DNA from: JAAYAO01 sp051133435
GTDB taxonomy: Bacteria > Actinomycetota > Actinomycetes > Propionibacteriales > Propionibacteriaceae
Direction of reading: 5' to 3'
Assembly (NCBI RefSeq): GCF_051133435.1
Contig: NZ_JBPGNY010000006.1
Coordinates: 62,001-126,000 of the forward strand
DNA length: 64,000 nt
A program made the translations under genes and the position numbers. Every line of letters starts with the position of its first letter. Position 1 is the first letter of the stretch. The notes beneath the pieces were generated by a model. That model did not search any database. It was not told the DNA's origin and saw only the letters and a program-made list of their open reading frames with translations. Below, in pieces: positions 25,540 to 34,113 of the stretch.

Positions 25540-25959
25540 TCAGGTGTTCAGCTCGGGGAACCAGATACCGATCTCGCGCTCGGCGGATTCGGCCGAATCC
25601 GAGCCGTGCACGAGATTCTCCCGCTTGGAGGCGGACAGGTCCCCCCGGATGGTGCCGGGCGCGGCCTGGACGCCGTCGGTCGCACCGTTGATGGTGCGCA
25701 CGATCTCGATCACCGACTCACCGCTGAGCACCGCGGCCACCAGGGGCCCGGAGCAGATGAAATCGCGCAGCGGCGGGTAGAAGTCCTTCTCGACGTGCTC
25801 GGCATAATGCGCGTCGGCCATCTCGGTGGTGCACTGCACCATCCGCATGGCCTCCACCGTCAGGCCCTTGTACTCATAGCGGGCGAGAATCTCACCGATC
25901 AGGCCGCGGCGTACCGCGTCGGGCTTCAACAGGATCAGGGTCTTCTCGGTGGTGCTCAT
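25540..25959 (-). CDS. ndk: Nucleoside diphosphate kinase
   Basis: 139 residues. LLKPDAVRRGLIGEI opens the fold, and the phospho-accepting His118 lies in ENLVHGSDS. It balances NTP pools using ATP. ATG 25959 starts the conserved region. TAAGGT (25967-25972 on this strand) is 7 bases before it, so ndk may have its own promoter inside the 3' end of the DUF4233 gene and be translated without a leader. Confidence 0.97.
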   Translation of the reverse strand: MSTTEKTLILLKPDAVRRGLIGEILARYEYKGLTVEAMRMVQCTTEMADAHYAEHVEKDFYPPLRDFICSGPLVAAVLSGESVIEIVRTINGATDGVQAAPGTIRGDLSASKRENLVHGSDSAESAEREIGIWFPELNT

Positions 25960-25969
25960 GGCACGTACC

Positions 25970-26365
25970 TTAGCCGTCCTCGTCGCCGCTTTCGTCACTG
26001 CTCATGATCGCTTCGGATTCGAGGCGTTTGCCCAGAATGAAGCAGGTCAGCCACAGGCCCCCGAAAACGACCGCCATCACCCACATCGCCGGGGTGAGAA
26101 AACCGGTGGCCACCAGGGCGATCTGGGTCAACCAGCCGACCAGGTACCCGGGGGCGCCCCGACGCAGCGTTCCGGCACCGATGATCGCCAACAGCGCCAC
26201 CACCCCGGCCGAGATTCCGGCCAGCACCGGGGACACGTCGGACACCTGCACCATCACCGCGACGGCAAGCCCGACCACGATCGCCTCGAAGGCCAGAATG
26301 GCGACCAGCACCTTGGTCATCGGATTGCCGGTGATCAGGGACACCTTGGCGCCCAGCCCGTTCAT
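25970..26365 (-). CDS. DUF4233 membrane protein
   Basis: 131 residues with four membrane helices and an acidic tail. It matches the DUF4233 proteins that follow folC in many actinobacteria (GNPMTKVLVAILAFEAIVVGLAV; APGYLVGWLTQIALVATGFL). Its ATG overlaps the folC stop by 4 bases. Function unknown; the conserved place in folC-DUF4233-ndk is the main evidence for family. Confidence 0.85.
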   Translation of the reverse strand: MNGLGAKVSLITGNPMTKVLVAILAFEAIVVGLAVAVMVQVSDVSPVLAGISAGVVALLAIIGAGTLRRGAPGYLVGWLTQIALVATGFLTPAMWVMAVVFGGLWLTCFILGKRLESEAIMSSDESGDEDG

Positions 26366-27852
26366 CGGTCCATCCCCTCGCCGAAACCATGGCCGTTGAC
26401 GTGATCGTCGGAAAGTTGCTCCTCGAAGGCCCGGCGCAACGCTTCGTCGAAGGCCGCATCGGGGTCGTGCGGGGCGCCGACCTCGAGCTCGACCGGCTCG
26501 GCCGGTGTCGGTTCGTCGCCGACCAGCAGGGTGCGGGCCTGTCCGACCGCGATCACCGAACCGGTAACCAGCACCCCGGGTTGACCACCCGAACCGGCGA
26601 GGGCCTCGGCGCGGGCGGTGGCCAGTTCGATCGCATCGTCGAGGCGTTCGGCCCGGTGCACCCGGGTGGCGCCGAAGATGCCCTCGGCCTGTTCGGCAAG
26701 GTCGTCCACCGGCATCGCCCGGTCGGTGCCGGCGACCCGGGTGATCACCACTTCGGTGGCCACCTCGTCCCAGACCCGCAGCATCTCGTCGGCGTCCTTG
26801 TCACGCATTACCGCGAAGACCAGCACCAGCGGGTCGGGGCTGAAGGCTTCGGTGAGGGCTTCGGCGGCGGCCCGGGCACCGTGCGGGTTGTGGGCGGCGT
26901 CCAGCACGATCGACGGCGAGCGGCGCACCAGTTCGAGCCGGCCCGGGGAACGAACCTCGTCCAAGCCATCCTGGATCACCTGCGGGTCGAGCCCGGTCTC
27001 GCCCAGGAAGGCCTCCACCGCCGCCACCGCCAGGGCGGCGTTGTGGGCCTGATGGGCGCCGTGCAGGGGTAGGTGCAGTTCACCGACCGGCCCGTCGTGG
27101 GCGTCGATCCGGATCACCTGTCCGCCCACCGCCAGGGTGCGGTCGAGGACGGCGAAGTCAACCCCCTCGGTGATCACCTTCGCGCCGACTTCGGCGCAGC
27201 GGCGCAGCAGGGCTTTGGCCACCTCGGGTTCCTGCCCGGCGAGCACCGCGCAGGCACCTTCCTTGATGATGCCGGCCTTCTCCTCGGCGATCGCGACCAC
27301 GTCGTCGCCGAGCAGGTGGGTGTGGTCCAGCGAGATCGGGGTGAGCACCGCCACCTGGGCGTCGGCCACATTGGTGGCGTCCCAGCGGCCACCCAGGCCG
27401 ACCTCGACGATCGCCACGTCGACCGGGGCGTCGGCGAAGGCGGCGAAGGCGAGCCCGGTCATCACCTCGAAGAAGGTCATCGGCACGCCGTCGAGGCGTT
27501 GCTCGTCCACCATCTGCACCATCGGGGCGACCTGTTCCCACAGGTCGGCGAAGTCCTGTTTGCCGATCGGTTGGCCGTCGATGCTGATCCGCTCGGTCAG
27601 ATCGCTCAGGTGCGGGCTGCTGAACCGGCCGGTGCGCAGCCCGACCGATCGCAGCAGGGCGTCGATGATGGCCCCGGTCGATCCCTTGCCGTTGGTGCCG
27701 GTCAGGTGAATCACCGGGGTGGCGTGCTGCGGGTCGCCGAGCAGGCCGCACAACGCCGAGATGCGTGTCAGGCTGGGGGCGACCCGGTTTTCCGGCCAGC
27801 GCCCGGTCAACTCGGCGACCAGGCGGGCGTGCTGTTCAATTTCGCTGGACAT
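26362..27852 (-). CDS. folC: Bifunctional folylpolyglutamate / dihydrofolate synthase (FolC)
   Basis: 496 residues of the Mur ligase superfamily. ATP loop HLTGTNGKGST at about residues 47-57, GRFSSPHLSDLTERI, EVGLGGRWDATN, and the C-terminal domain with LDAAHNPHGA. It adds glutamates to folates and may form dihydrofolate. A soluble acidic extension of about 60 residues follows the last domain. ATG 27852 is chosen: TACACT lies 8 bases upstream (possible leaderless start) and the longer frame would run through the divergent valS start. Confidence 0.94.
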   Translation of the reverse strand: MSSEIEQHARLVAELTGRWPENRVAPSLTRISALCGLLGDPQHATPVIHLTGTNGKGSTGAIIDALLRSVGLRTGRFSSPHLSDLTERISIDGQPIGKQDFADLWEQVAPMVQMVDEQRLDGVPMTFFEVMTGLAFAAFADAPVDVAIVEVGLGGRWDATNVADAQVAVLTPISLDHTHLLGDDVVAIAEEKAGIIKEGACAVLAGQEPEVAKALLRRCAEVGAKVITEGVDFAVLDRTLAVGGQVIRIDAHDGPVGELHLPLHGAHQAHNAALAVAAVEAFLGETGLDPQVIQDGLDEVRSPGRLELVRRSPSIVLDAAHNPHGARAAAEALTEAFSPDPLVLVFAVMRDKDADEMLRVWDEVATEVVITRVAGTDRAMPVDDLAEQAEGIFGATRVHRAERLDDAIELATARAEALAGSGGQPGVLVTGSVIAVGQARTLLVGDEPTPAEPVELEVGAPHDPDAAFDEALRRAFEEQLSDDHVNGHGFGEGMDR

Positions 27853-27895
27853 CGCCGCAGAGTGTACGCGCTCGGCGCCACTATGATCTGTGCTC
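27853..27895. promoter_or_regulatory. Compact divergent promoter of folC and valS
   Basis: Only 43 bases separate the two start codons. TATGAT (27882-27887) is 8 bases before the valS ATG, and TACACT on the minus strand (27861-27866) is 8 bases before the folC ATG. Both spacings place the transcription start at or next to the start codon, so both mRNAs are probably leaderless, and the two promoters must overlap. Confidence 0.55.
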
Positions 27896-30484
27896 ATGAG
27901 TGCCGAGCAGACATCAGCGACCTCCGTTCCGACGACCAACCGCGAGGTTCGGGTACCGGATCGGCCGGTCGTGGACGGCTTGGAGGACAAATGGGGCCCG
28001 AAATGGGTGGCGGAGAAGACCTTCGCCTTCCAACGTCCCACCTCACGCGACGAGGTGTTCAGCATCGACACTCCCCCGCCGACGGTGTCGGGTTCGCTGC
28101 ACGTGGGGCACGTGTTCAGCTACACCCACACCGACTGCATCGCCCGCTACCAGCGGATGCGTGGCAAGCAGGTTTTCTACCCCCTGGGCTGGGACGACAA
28201 CGGCCTGCCGACCGAACGTCGGGTGCAGAACTACTACGGGGTGCGCTGTGAGCCGTCGGTGCCCTACGACCCGGATTTCACCCCGCCGGCCAAGCCCGAC
28301 CCGAAGCGTCCGGTGCCGATCTCGCGGCGCAACTTCGTCGAGTTGTGCCATGAGTTGACCCTGACCGATGAGCGGGTGTTCGAGGAGATGTGGCAGCGGG
28401 TCGGGCTGTCGGTCGACTGGGAGCACCTGTACACCACGATCAGCACCGACACCCAGCGGGTGAGCCAACTGGCCTTCGTCCGCAATGCCGCCCGCGGTGA
28501 GGCCTACCTGTCGGAGGCCCCCACGATGTGGGACGTCACCTACCAGACCGCGGTCGCCCAGGCCGAGATGGAAGCCCGCGACTACCCCGGCCACTACCAC
28601 CGGGTCGCCTTCCACAAGCCGGACGGCGAACCGGTGTACATCGAGACCACCCGCCCGGAATTGCTGGCCGCCTGTGCCGCGCTGATCGCCCACCCCGACG
28701 ACGAGCGCTACCAGCACCTGTTCGGCACCACGGTGACCACCCCGGTGTTCGGGGTGGAGATTCCGGTGTTGGCCCATCAGGCCGCCGAGATGGACAAGGG
28801 CGCCGGCATCGCGATGTGCTGCACCTTCGGTGACCTGACCGACGTGATCTGGTGGCGCGAACTGCAGTTGCCGACCCGTACGATCATCGGTCGCGACGGC
28901 CGGATTCTGCGCGAGACCCCCGACTGGTTGACCAACCCGGAGCCCTATGGCGAGTTGGCCGGCAAGACGACCTTCTCGGCCCGGGAGGCGATGGTCGGCC
29001 TGTTGCGCGATTCCGGCGATCTGGACGGTGAGCCCGAGCCGACCCAGCGCAAGGCGAACTTCTACGAGCGCGGTGACAAGCCGCTGGAAATCGTGTCGAC
29101 CCGCCAGTGGTACATCACCAACGGCGGCCGCGATGACGACCTCAAGCAGGCCCTGTTGGCCCGAGGTGAACAACTGGCCTGGGTGCCCGAGCACATGCGG
29201 CACCGCTACGCCAACTGGGTGCAGGGTCTCAACGGTGACTGGCTGATCTCGCGGCAGCGGTTCTTCGGGGTGCCTTTCCCGGTGTGGTACCCGCTGGACG
29301 CCGACGGGGAGCCGAACTACGGCGAGCCGATCATCGCCAGCGAGGACGCCCTGCCGGTCGACCCGTCCACCGATTGCCCGCCGGGCTACACCGAATCGCA
29401 ACGTGGTCAAGCCGGGGGGTTCATCGGCGACCCCGATGTGTTGGACACCTGGGCGACCTCGTCGCTGTCGCCGCTGATTCCGACCGGGTGGGAGCGCGAT
29501 GAGGAACTGTTCGCACTGACCTTCCCGATGGACATCGCCCCGCAGGCGCACGACATCATCCGCACCTGGTTGTTCTCGCGGGTGGTGCGCTCACACTTCG
29601 AGTTCGACACCCTGCCGTGGCAGCGGGCGACGATTTCGGGCTTCGTGGTCGACCCCGACCGCAAGAAGATGTCGAAGTCGAAGGGGAATGTGGTGGTGCC
29701 CACCGAGATCCTCGACAAGTTCGGTGCCGATGCGGTGCGCTGGCGGGCCGCGATGGCCCGTCCGGGAACCGATTCGCCCTTTGACGAGACCCAGATGAAG
29801 GTCGGACGCCGGCTCGCCACCAAGGTGCTGAACGCCTCGAAGTTCGTGCTGAGCTACGGCGCGGGCGGGTCGCTGGGTGATGTCACCGAGGCCGCCGACC
29901 TGGCGATGCTTGCGCAGTTGCGCGAGGTGATCACCGAATGCACCGCGGCCTTCGACGCCTTCGACTACTCGTCGGCCCTGGAAGCGGCCGAGAAGTTCTT
30001 CTGGACTTTCTGCGACGACTACCTCGAACTGGTGAAGGAACGGGCGTACGGGGCGGCGGGTGAGGCCGGTGCCGCCTCGGCGGTGGCCGCGTTGACCACG
30101 GCCCTGTCGGTGCAGTTGCGACTGTTCGCCCCGATCATGCCCTTCGTCACCGAAGAGGTGTGGTCGTGGTGGCAGGACGGCTCGGTGCACCTGGCCGCCT
30201 GGCCGACCGTGGACGAGATCGAGGTCGGGGACAATCCCGAGTTGCTCGATCTGGTCTCCGAGGCGCTGATCGCGATTCGTGGTGCGAAGTCGTCGGCGAA
30301 GGTGTCGATGAAGACCGAGGTGCTGCGGGCGGAGTTCCGTGGCGCGGCCGCGGAGTTGGAGCAGCTTCGCCTGGTCGAGGCCGATCTGCGGGCCGTGGGC
30401 CGGGTGACCGGTGAGGTCGTGTGGACCGAGGCCGACGGCGACCTCGAGGTGAACGTGGAGTTGGCCCCACCGGCGACGAACTGA
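27896..30484 (+). CDS. valS: Valyl-tRNA synthetase
   Basis: 862 residues. The HIGH-type motif is LHVGH near residue 69, and the KMSKSKGN loop is at about 590. The CP1 editing domain lies between them (TTRPELLAACAALIAHPDD), and an anticodon-binding helical domain follows. ATG 27896 is preferred to the in-frame GTG at 27890 because of the close -10 element. It charges tRNA-Val. No T-box or other leader is possible, since the start lies about 8 bases from the -10. Confidence 0.97.
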   Translation: MSAEQTSATSVPTTNREVRVPDRPVVDGLEDKWGPKWVAEKTFAFQRPTSRDEVFSIDTPPPTVSGSLHVGHVFSYTHTDCIARYQRMRGKQVFYPLGWDDNGLPTERRVQNYYGVRCEPSVPYDPDFTPPAKPDPKRPVPISRRNFVELCHELTLTDERVFEEMWQRVGLSVDWEHLYTTISTDTQRVSQLAFVRNAARGEAYLSEAPTMWDVTYQTAVAQAEMEARDYPGHYHRVAFHKPDGEPVYIETTRPELLAACAALIAHPDDERYQHLFGTTVTTPVFGVEIPVLAHQAAEMDKGAGIAMCCTFGDLTDVIWWRELQLPTRTIIGRDGRILRETPDWLTNPEPYGELAGKTTFSAREAMVGLLRDSGDLDGEPEPTQRKANFYERGDKPLEIVSTRQWYITNGGRDDDLKQALLARGEQLAWVPEHMRHRYANWVQGLNGDWLISRQRFFGVPFPVWYPLDADGEPNYGEPIIASEDALPVDPSTDCPPGYTESQRGQAGGFIGDPDVLDTWATSSLSPLIPTGWERDEELFALTFPMDIAPQAHDIIRTWLFSRVVRSHFEFDTLPWQRATISGFVVDPDRKKMSKSKGNVVVPTEILDKFGADAVRWRAAMARPGTDSPFDETQMKVGRRLATKVLNASKFVLSYGAGGSLGDVTEAADLAMLAQLREVITECTAAFDAFDYSSALEAAEKFFWTFCDDYLELVKERAYGAAGEAGAASAVAALTTALSVQLRLFAPIMPFVTEEVWSWWQDGSVHLAAWPTVDEIEVGDNPELLDLVSEALIAIRGAKSSAKVSMKTEVLRAEFRGAAAELEQLRLVEADLRAVGRVTGEVVWTEADGDLEVNVELAPPATN

Positions 30485-30490
30485 GTTCTC

Positions 30491-30532
30491 GGCGGCGGTT
30501 CCCCGGTTCGGAAGGATCGGGGAGCCGTCGTC
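30491..30532 (+). terminator. valS terminator hairpin
   Basis: Arms 30491-30505 and 30518-30532 pair at 12 of 15 positions, with the remainder G-T pairs or mismatches, around a 12-base loop, followed by GTTTGGG. It begins 6 bases after the valS stop. Confidence 0.6.
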
Positions 30533-30571
30533 GTTTGGGATCCGGGGACGGGTCCCGGTTGCTCGGAGTGC

Positions 30572-31111
30572 TCAGCCTTCGAGTTCGCGGCGGCGCTTGT
30601 CCTCGACCTTCAGCCGCTTCTCGGCGCCGGCCTGCCAGCGCCCGATCAACGACACCACGACGCCGATACCGACGCCCAGCATCGGCCAGATCGGCCAGTA
30701 GTAGTAGAAGCCGCCGGACAGCGAGGTGGCGAGCCAGACCACGTTGGTGATCGCCGCGACCACCAGCCAGCTCCCGAGCCCGGCGCCGACGGCGATGTCG
30801 AACCCTCGCTCGACCTTGCTGCGCGGTGCGACCTGTTTGGCGCTGGGACGGCCGGCCAGCCACACGTCCTGCACCAGTGGGGTGATTTCACCCAGGGTGC
30901 GCAGGCTCAGTGCCTTGTCGAGGCGGTTCTGGTATTCCTCGGGGTCGAGGCGTCCTTCGGCGAAGGCGTCGGCCAAGATCTCGGAGACGAGATTGCGGTC
31001 GGTGTCCGAGGCCCGCAGCTCCAAGTTCTTCGCCTTGCGGGGGTCGGCGGTGAACTCACTCCAACTGCTGGGAGTGCCACCGCTGCGCGCCAAATCGCTC
31101 ATGAGGCTCAT
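30572..31111 (-). CDS. DUF1707 (SHOCT-like) membrane protein
   Basis: 179 residues. An N-terminal DUF1707 domain (LRASDTDRNLVSEILADAFAEGRLDPEEY, about residues 32-60) is followed by a linker, two membrane helices (about 115-155) and a basic helical tail. DUF1707 domains are actinobacterial and often precede membrane or regulatory segments; their role is unknown. Start ATG 31111 with TGAGG upstream; ATG 31102 is also possible. It converges on valS. Confidence 0.85.
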   Translation of the reverse strand: MSLMSDLARSGGTPSSWSEFTADPRKAKNLELRASDTDRNLVSEILADAFAEGRLDPEEYQNRLDKALSLRTLGEITPLVQDVWLAGRPSAKQVAPRSKVERGFDIAVGAGLGSWLVVAAITNVVWLATSLSGGFYYYWPIWPMLGVGIGVVVSLIGRWQAGAEKRLKVEDKRRRELEG

Positions 31112-31182
31112 TGTGCCTCAGGTGGGGTGACCATTTCGACGTCCGCACGCCGCACCGTCCGAGCTGGGACGTACCTGGTGGG

Positions 31183-32466
31183 TCAGGCGCTCTTCTCGCG
31201 CTTGGCCAGTTGCTGGCGGGTCATCAGTTGTGGGGCCTCACCATCGGTGACCGTTGCCCCGGTGATCACCACCTGCACGACGTCCTCATCACTGGGCACG
31301 TCATACATCACATCGAGCAGTGCCTCTTCGAGGATCGCGCGCAGTCCCCGGGCGCCGGTGCCGCGGGCCAGGGCCAGGTCGGCGATCGCATCGACCGCGT
31401 CATCGGCGAAGACCAGGTCGACCCCGTCGAGTTCGAACAGCTTGCGGAACTGTTTGATCAGCGCGTTCTTCGGCTCGATCAGAATCCGGACGAGGGCTTC
31501 CTTGTCGAGCGGGGTGACCGAGGAGATCATCGGCAGGCGGCCGATGAACTCGGGAATCAGCCCGAACTTGTGCAGGTCCTCGGGCCGCACCTCCGAGTAG
31601 GGATCGTCGCTGGGGGCGCGGCGGGCGACGTCCTCGTTGTTGAAGCCCAGCGGCCGCTTGCCGACCCGGTCGTTGATGATGTGTTCCAGGCCGGCGAAGG
31701 CGCCACCGACGATGAACAGCACGTTGGTGGTGTCGATCTGGATGAAGTCCTGATGCGGATGCTTGCGGCCACCCTGGGGCGGCACCGAGGCGGTGGTGCC
31801 CTCGAGAATCTTCAACAGCGCCTGCTGCACACCCTCACCGGAGACGTCGCGGGTGATCGAGGGGTTCTCGCTCTTGCGGGCGACCTTGTCGATCTCATCG
31901 ATGTAGATGATGCCGGTCTCGGCCTTCTTCACATCGAAGTCGGCGGCCTGAATCAGCTTCAGCAGGATGTTCTCGACGTCCTCGCCGACATAACCGGCCT
32001 CGGTCAGTGCGGTGGCATCGGCCATCGCGAAGGGAACGTTCAGCAACCGGGCCAGGGTCTGAGCCAGATAGGTCTTGCCACAGCCGGTCGGGCCGATCAG
32101 CAGAATGTTCGACTTGCCGAGTTCGACGCCCTCTTCGTCCGCGGCCCGGCGGGCCGGGGTGGCCGCCTGGGCCTGAACCCGCTTGTAGTGGTTGTAGACC
32201 GCCACCGACAGGGCCTTCTTGGCCGCGTCCTGGCCGATCACATAGGCGTCGAGGAAGTCACGGATCTGGCGGGGCTTGGGGAGCTCCTCGAGCAAACCGA
32301 CATCGGAGGCTTCGGAGAACTCCTCCTCGATGATCTCGTTGCACAGATCGATGCACTCGTCGCAGATGTAGACCTGCGGGCCGGCGATCAGCTTCTTGAC
32401 CTGCTTCTGACTCTTGCCGCAGAACGAACACTTCAGCAGATCGCTGCTCTCACCAATGCGTGCCAT
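31183..32466 (-). CDS. clpX: ATP-dependent Clp protease ATP-binding subunit ClpX
   Basis: 427 residues. An N-terminal zinc-binding domain (CSFCGKS...YICDECIDLC) is followed by an AAA+ module with Walker A GPTGCGKTYLAQ, Walker B IIYIDEIDK, the GYVGEDVE pore loop and sensor 2 (RGLRAI). It unfolds substrates and feeds ClpP1P2. ATG 32466 has GGAGGGGAG upstream. It follows clpP2 after 86 bases on the same strand. Confidence 0.97.
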   Translation of the reverse strand: MARIGESSDLLKCSFCGKSQKQVKKLIAGPQVYICDECIDLCNEIIEEEFSEASDVGLLEELPKPRQIRDFLDAYVIGQDAAKKALSVAVYNHYKRVQAQAATPARRAADEEGVELGKSNILLIGPTGCGKTYLAQTLARLLNVPFAMADATALTEAGYVGEDVENILLKLIQAADFDVKKAETGIIYIDEIDKVARKSENPSITRDVSGEGVQQALLKILEGTTASVPPQGGRKHPHQDFIQIDTTNVLFIVGGAFAGLEHIINDRVGKRPLGFNNEDVARRAPSDDPYSEVRPEDLHKFGLIPEFIGRLPMISSVTPLDKEALVRILIEPKNALIKQFRKLFELDGVDLVFADDAVDAIADLALARGTGARGLRAILEEALLDVMYDVPSDEDVVQVVITGATVTDGEAPQLMTRQQLAKREKSA

Positions 32467-32552
32467 CGGTGCTCCCCTCCTTCCACCGATCCGGTGCTCC
32501 TCCCCACACTAACCCGCGAAGGGCCGTTGGGGAGGCACCTTTTCCGGTCGGG

Positions 32553-33233
32553 TCAGTTGGCGTCCTTCAACGACATCAGAATGTCGTCGATAATGCCGTA
32601 CTCCTTGGCCTCTTCGGCCGTCAGGTACTTGTCGCGTTCGATATCGCGGCTGATCGACTCGGCCGGCTGGCCGGTGTCCTCGGCCAGCATGTTCTCCATC
32701 AGTTCCCGGATCCGCAGGATCTCGCGAGCCTGGATCTCCAGGTCGGAGGACTGTCCGTAACCGCCCTCGGTGGCCGGCTGGTGGATCAGGATCCGAGAGT
32801 TCGGCAGGGCGAGGCGCTTGCCCTTGGTGCCGGCCGCCAGGATCACCGCGGCCGCCGAGGCGGCCTGCCCCAGGCACACGGTCTGCACATCGGGCTTGAT
32901 GTAGCGCATCGTGTCGTAGATCGCGGTCAGCGCGGTGAACGAGCCACCCGGGGAGTTGATGTAGATGCTGATCTGACGCTCGGCATCCATCGACTGCAGG
33001 CACAGCAACTGGGCCATCACGGCGTTGGCGATCTCATCGGTGATCGGGGTGCCGAGGAAGATGATCCGGTCTTCGAACAGCTTGGTGTACGGGTCGACCC
33101 GGCGCACACCGTAGGAGGTGCGCTCCTCCCACTGCGGAATGTAGTAGTTCATGTCCGGCGACAGCGGCGGCTGCGCCGGGGTGGAGTCCAAGCCGGCGGT
33201 GGGCAGCAGGAAAGAAGGATTGGTGTTGATCAT
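32553..33233 (-). CDS. clpP2: Clp protease proteolytic subunit ClpP2
   Basis: 226 residues. Catalytic Ser at about 126 in GQAASAAAV and His about 151 in SRILIHQP; ClpP fold motifs IYINSPGGS and LAAGTKGKR. The proline-rich N-terminal segment and YYIPQWEERTSYG are typical of ClpP2 in actinobacterial pairs. ATG 33233 is preferred because GAGG lies 9 bases upstream; a GTG at 33248 overlapping the clpP1 stop (GTGA) is the alternative. It forms a mixed two-ring protease with ClpP1. Confidence 0.95.
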   Translation of the reverse strand: MINTNPSFLLPTAGLDSTPAQPPLSPDMNYYIPQWEERTSYGVRRVDPYTKLFEDRIIFLGTPITDEIANAVMAQLLCLQSMDAERQISIYINSPGGSFTALTAIYDTMRYIKPDVQTVCLGQAASAAAVILAAGTKGKRLALPNSRILIHQPATEGGYGQSSDLEIQAREILRIRELMENMLAEDTGQPAESISRDIERDKYLTAEEAKEYGIIDDILMSLKDAN

Positions 33234-33244
33234 GGGTATCTGCC

Positions 33245-33901
33245 TCACTGGTTCGGGGCGTCGGAGGTGATCTGCGCGGCCCGTTCGTAGACGTGGTCGA
33301 TGAAGCCGTACTCCAAGGCCTGCTCGGCGGTGAACCAGCGGTCACGGTCGGAGTCGGCTTCGACCTGCTCGACGGTCTGCCCGGTGTGCTCGGCGATCAG
33401 CGCGGCCATCGTCTTCTTGATGTGCAGCGACTGTTCGGCCTGAATCCGGATGTCGGAGGCGGTACCGCCCAGCCCACCCGAGGGCTGGTGCATCATGATC
33501 CGGCTGTGCGGCAGCGCGAAGCGCTTGCCCTTGGTGCCGGCACTCAACAGGAACTGCCCCATCGACGCCGCCAGGCCCATCGCCACGGTGGCGACGTCAT
33601 TGCTGATCCACTGCATGGTGTCGTAGATGGCCATGCCGGAGTCGACCGAGCCGCCCGGGGAGTTGATGTAGAGGTAGATGTCCTTGTCCGGGTCCTCGGC
33701 ATTCAACAGCAGCATCTGGGCACAGATGGCGTTCGCGTTCTCATCGCGCACCTCCGAACCCAGGAAGATGATGCGGTTGGCCAGCAGCGCCTGATACACG
33801 TTGTCGGTCATACCGATACCGGTCGGGGTCGTGGCCGCGGCACGGGGCAAAGCGGGTACTGAACTGTTCACGCCTACGAACTTACTGCCCAGCACCGTCA
33901 T
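33245..33901 (-). CDS. clpP1: Clp protease proteolytic subunit ClpP1
   Basis: 218 residues. Catalytic Ser113 in MGLAASMGQ and His138 in RIMMHQP; IYLYINSPGGSVDSGMAIYD. Upstream gene of clpP1-clpP2-clpX. Two starts are possible: ATG 33901 and GTG 33871, neither with a good ribosome site. The family's conserved region begins near residue 30, so both fit. Confidence 0.95.
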   Translation of the reverse strand: MTVLGSKFVGVNSSVPALPRAAATTPTGIGMTDNVYQALLANRIIFLGSEVRDENANAICAQMLLLNAEDPDKDIYLYINSPGGSVDSGMAIYDTMQWISNDVATVAMGLAASMGQFLLSAGTKGKRFALPHSRIMMHQPSGGLGGTASDIRIQAEQSLHIKKTMAALIAEHTGQTVEQVEADSDRDRWFTAEQALEYGFIDHVYERAAQITSDAPNQ

Positions 33902-33925
33902 TCCGAACAGTCGGGGCCGCGTGTT

Positions 33926-33936
33926 CGCTGTCGGCG
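33926..33936. promoter_or_regulatory. Possible ClgR box upstream of clpP1
   Basis: CGC-N5-GCG within TTCGCTGTCGGCGC, 25-35 bases before the clpP1 ATG. ClgR is known to activate clpP1P2 in actinobacteria through CGC-N5-GCG sites. The pattern is short and common in GC-rich DNA, so the position is the only support. Confidence 0.3.
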
Positions 33937-33967
33937 CAGCCCCTGCGAAGCACGTGGCGCCGCCCCC

Positions 33968-34049
33968 GATGGATGAAAACTACCCCTACCGGGAGGTATG
34001 CGTCGCTGTAGCGCCGGGTGCCTGCCCCTGGGGGTAGTTTTCATCCATC
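33968..34049. repeat. Perfect 19-base inverted repeat with 44-base loop
   Basis: Arms 33968-33986 and 34031-34049 (GATGGATGAAAACTACCCC and its complement) pair without a mismatch. It lies between the tig terminator and the clpP1 promoter, with a total span of 82 bases, close to the length of the family A elements but with unrelated arm sequence. Confidence 0.75.
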
Positions 34050-34067
34050 ACCGGCCCGGCACAGCAA

Positions 34068-34096
34068 AACGGCCGCGCCCACAGGGCACGGCCGTT
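34068..34096 (-). terminator. tig rho-independent terminator
   Basis: On the minus strand a 13-base stem (AACGGCCGTGCCC / GGGCGCGGCCGTT, one mismatch) with a 3-base loop is followed by TTGC, 17 bases after the tig stop. Confidence 0.75.
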
Positions 34097-34113
34097 CGGC
34101 GAATCGGGGTCGG

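Noticed and set aside
27853..27895. T-box or other riboswitch for valS
   Set aside because: There is no room: the -10 element lies 8 bases before the start codon.
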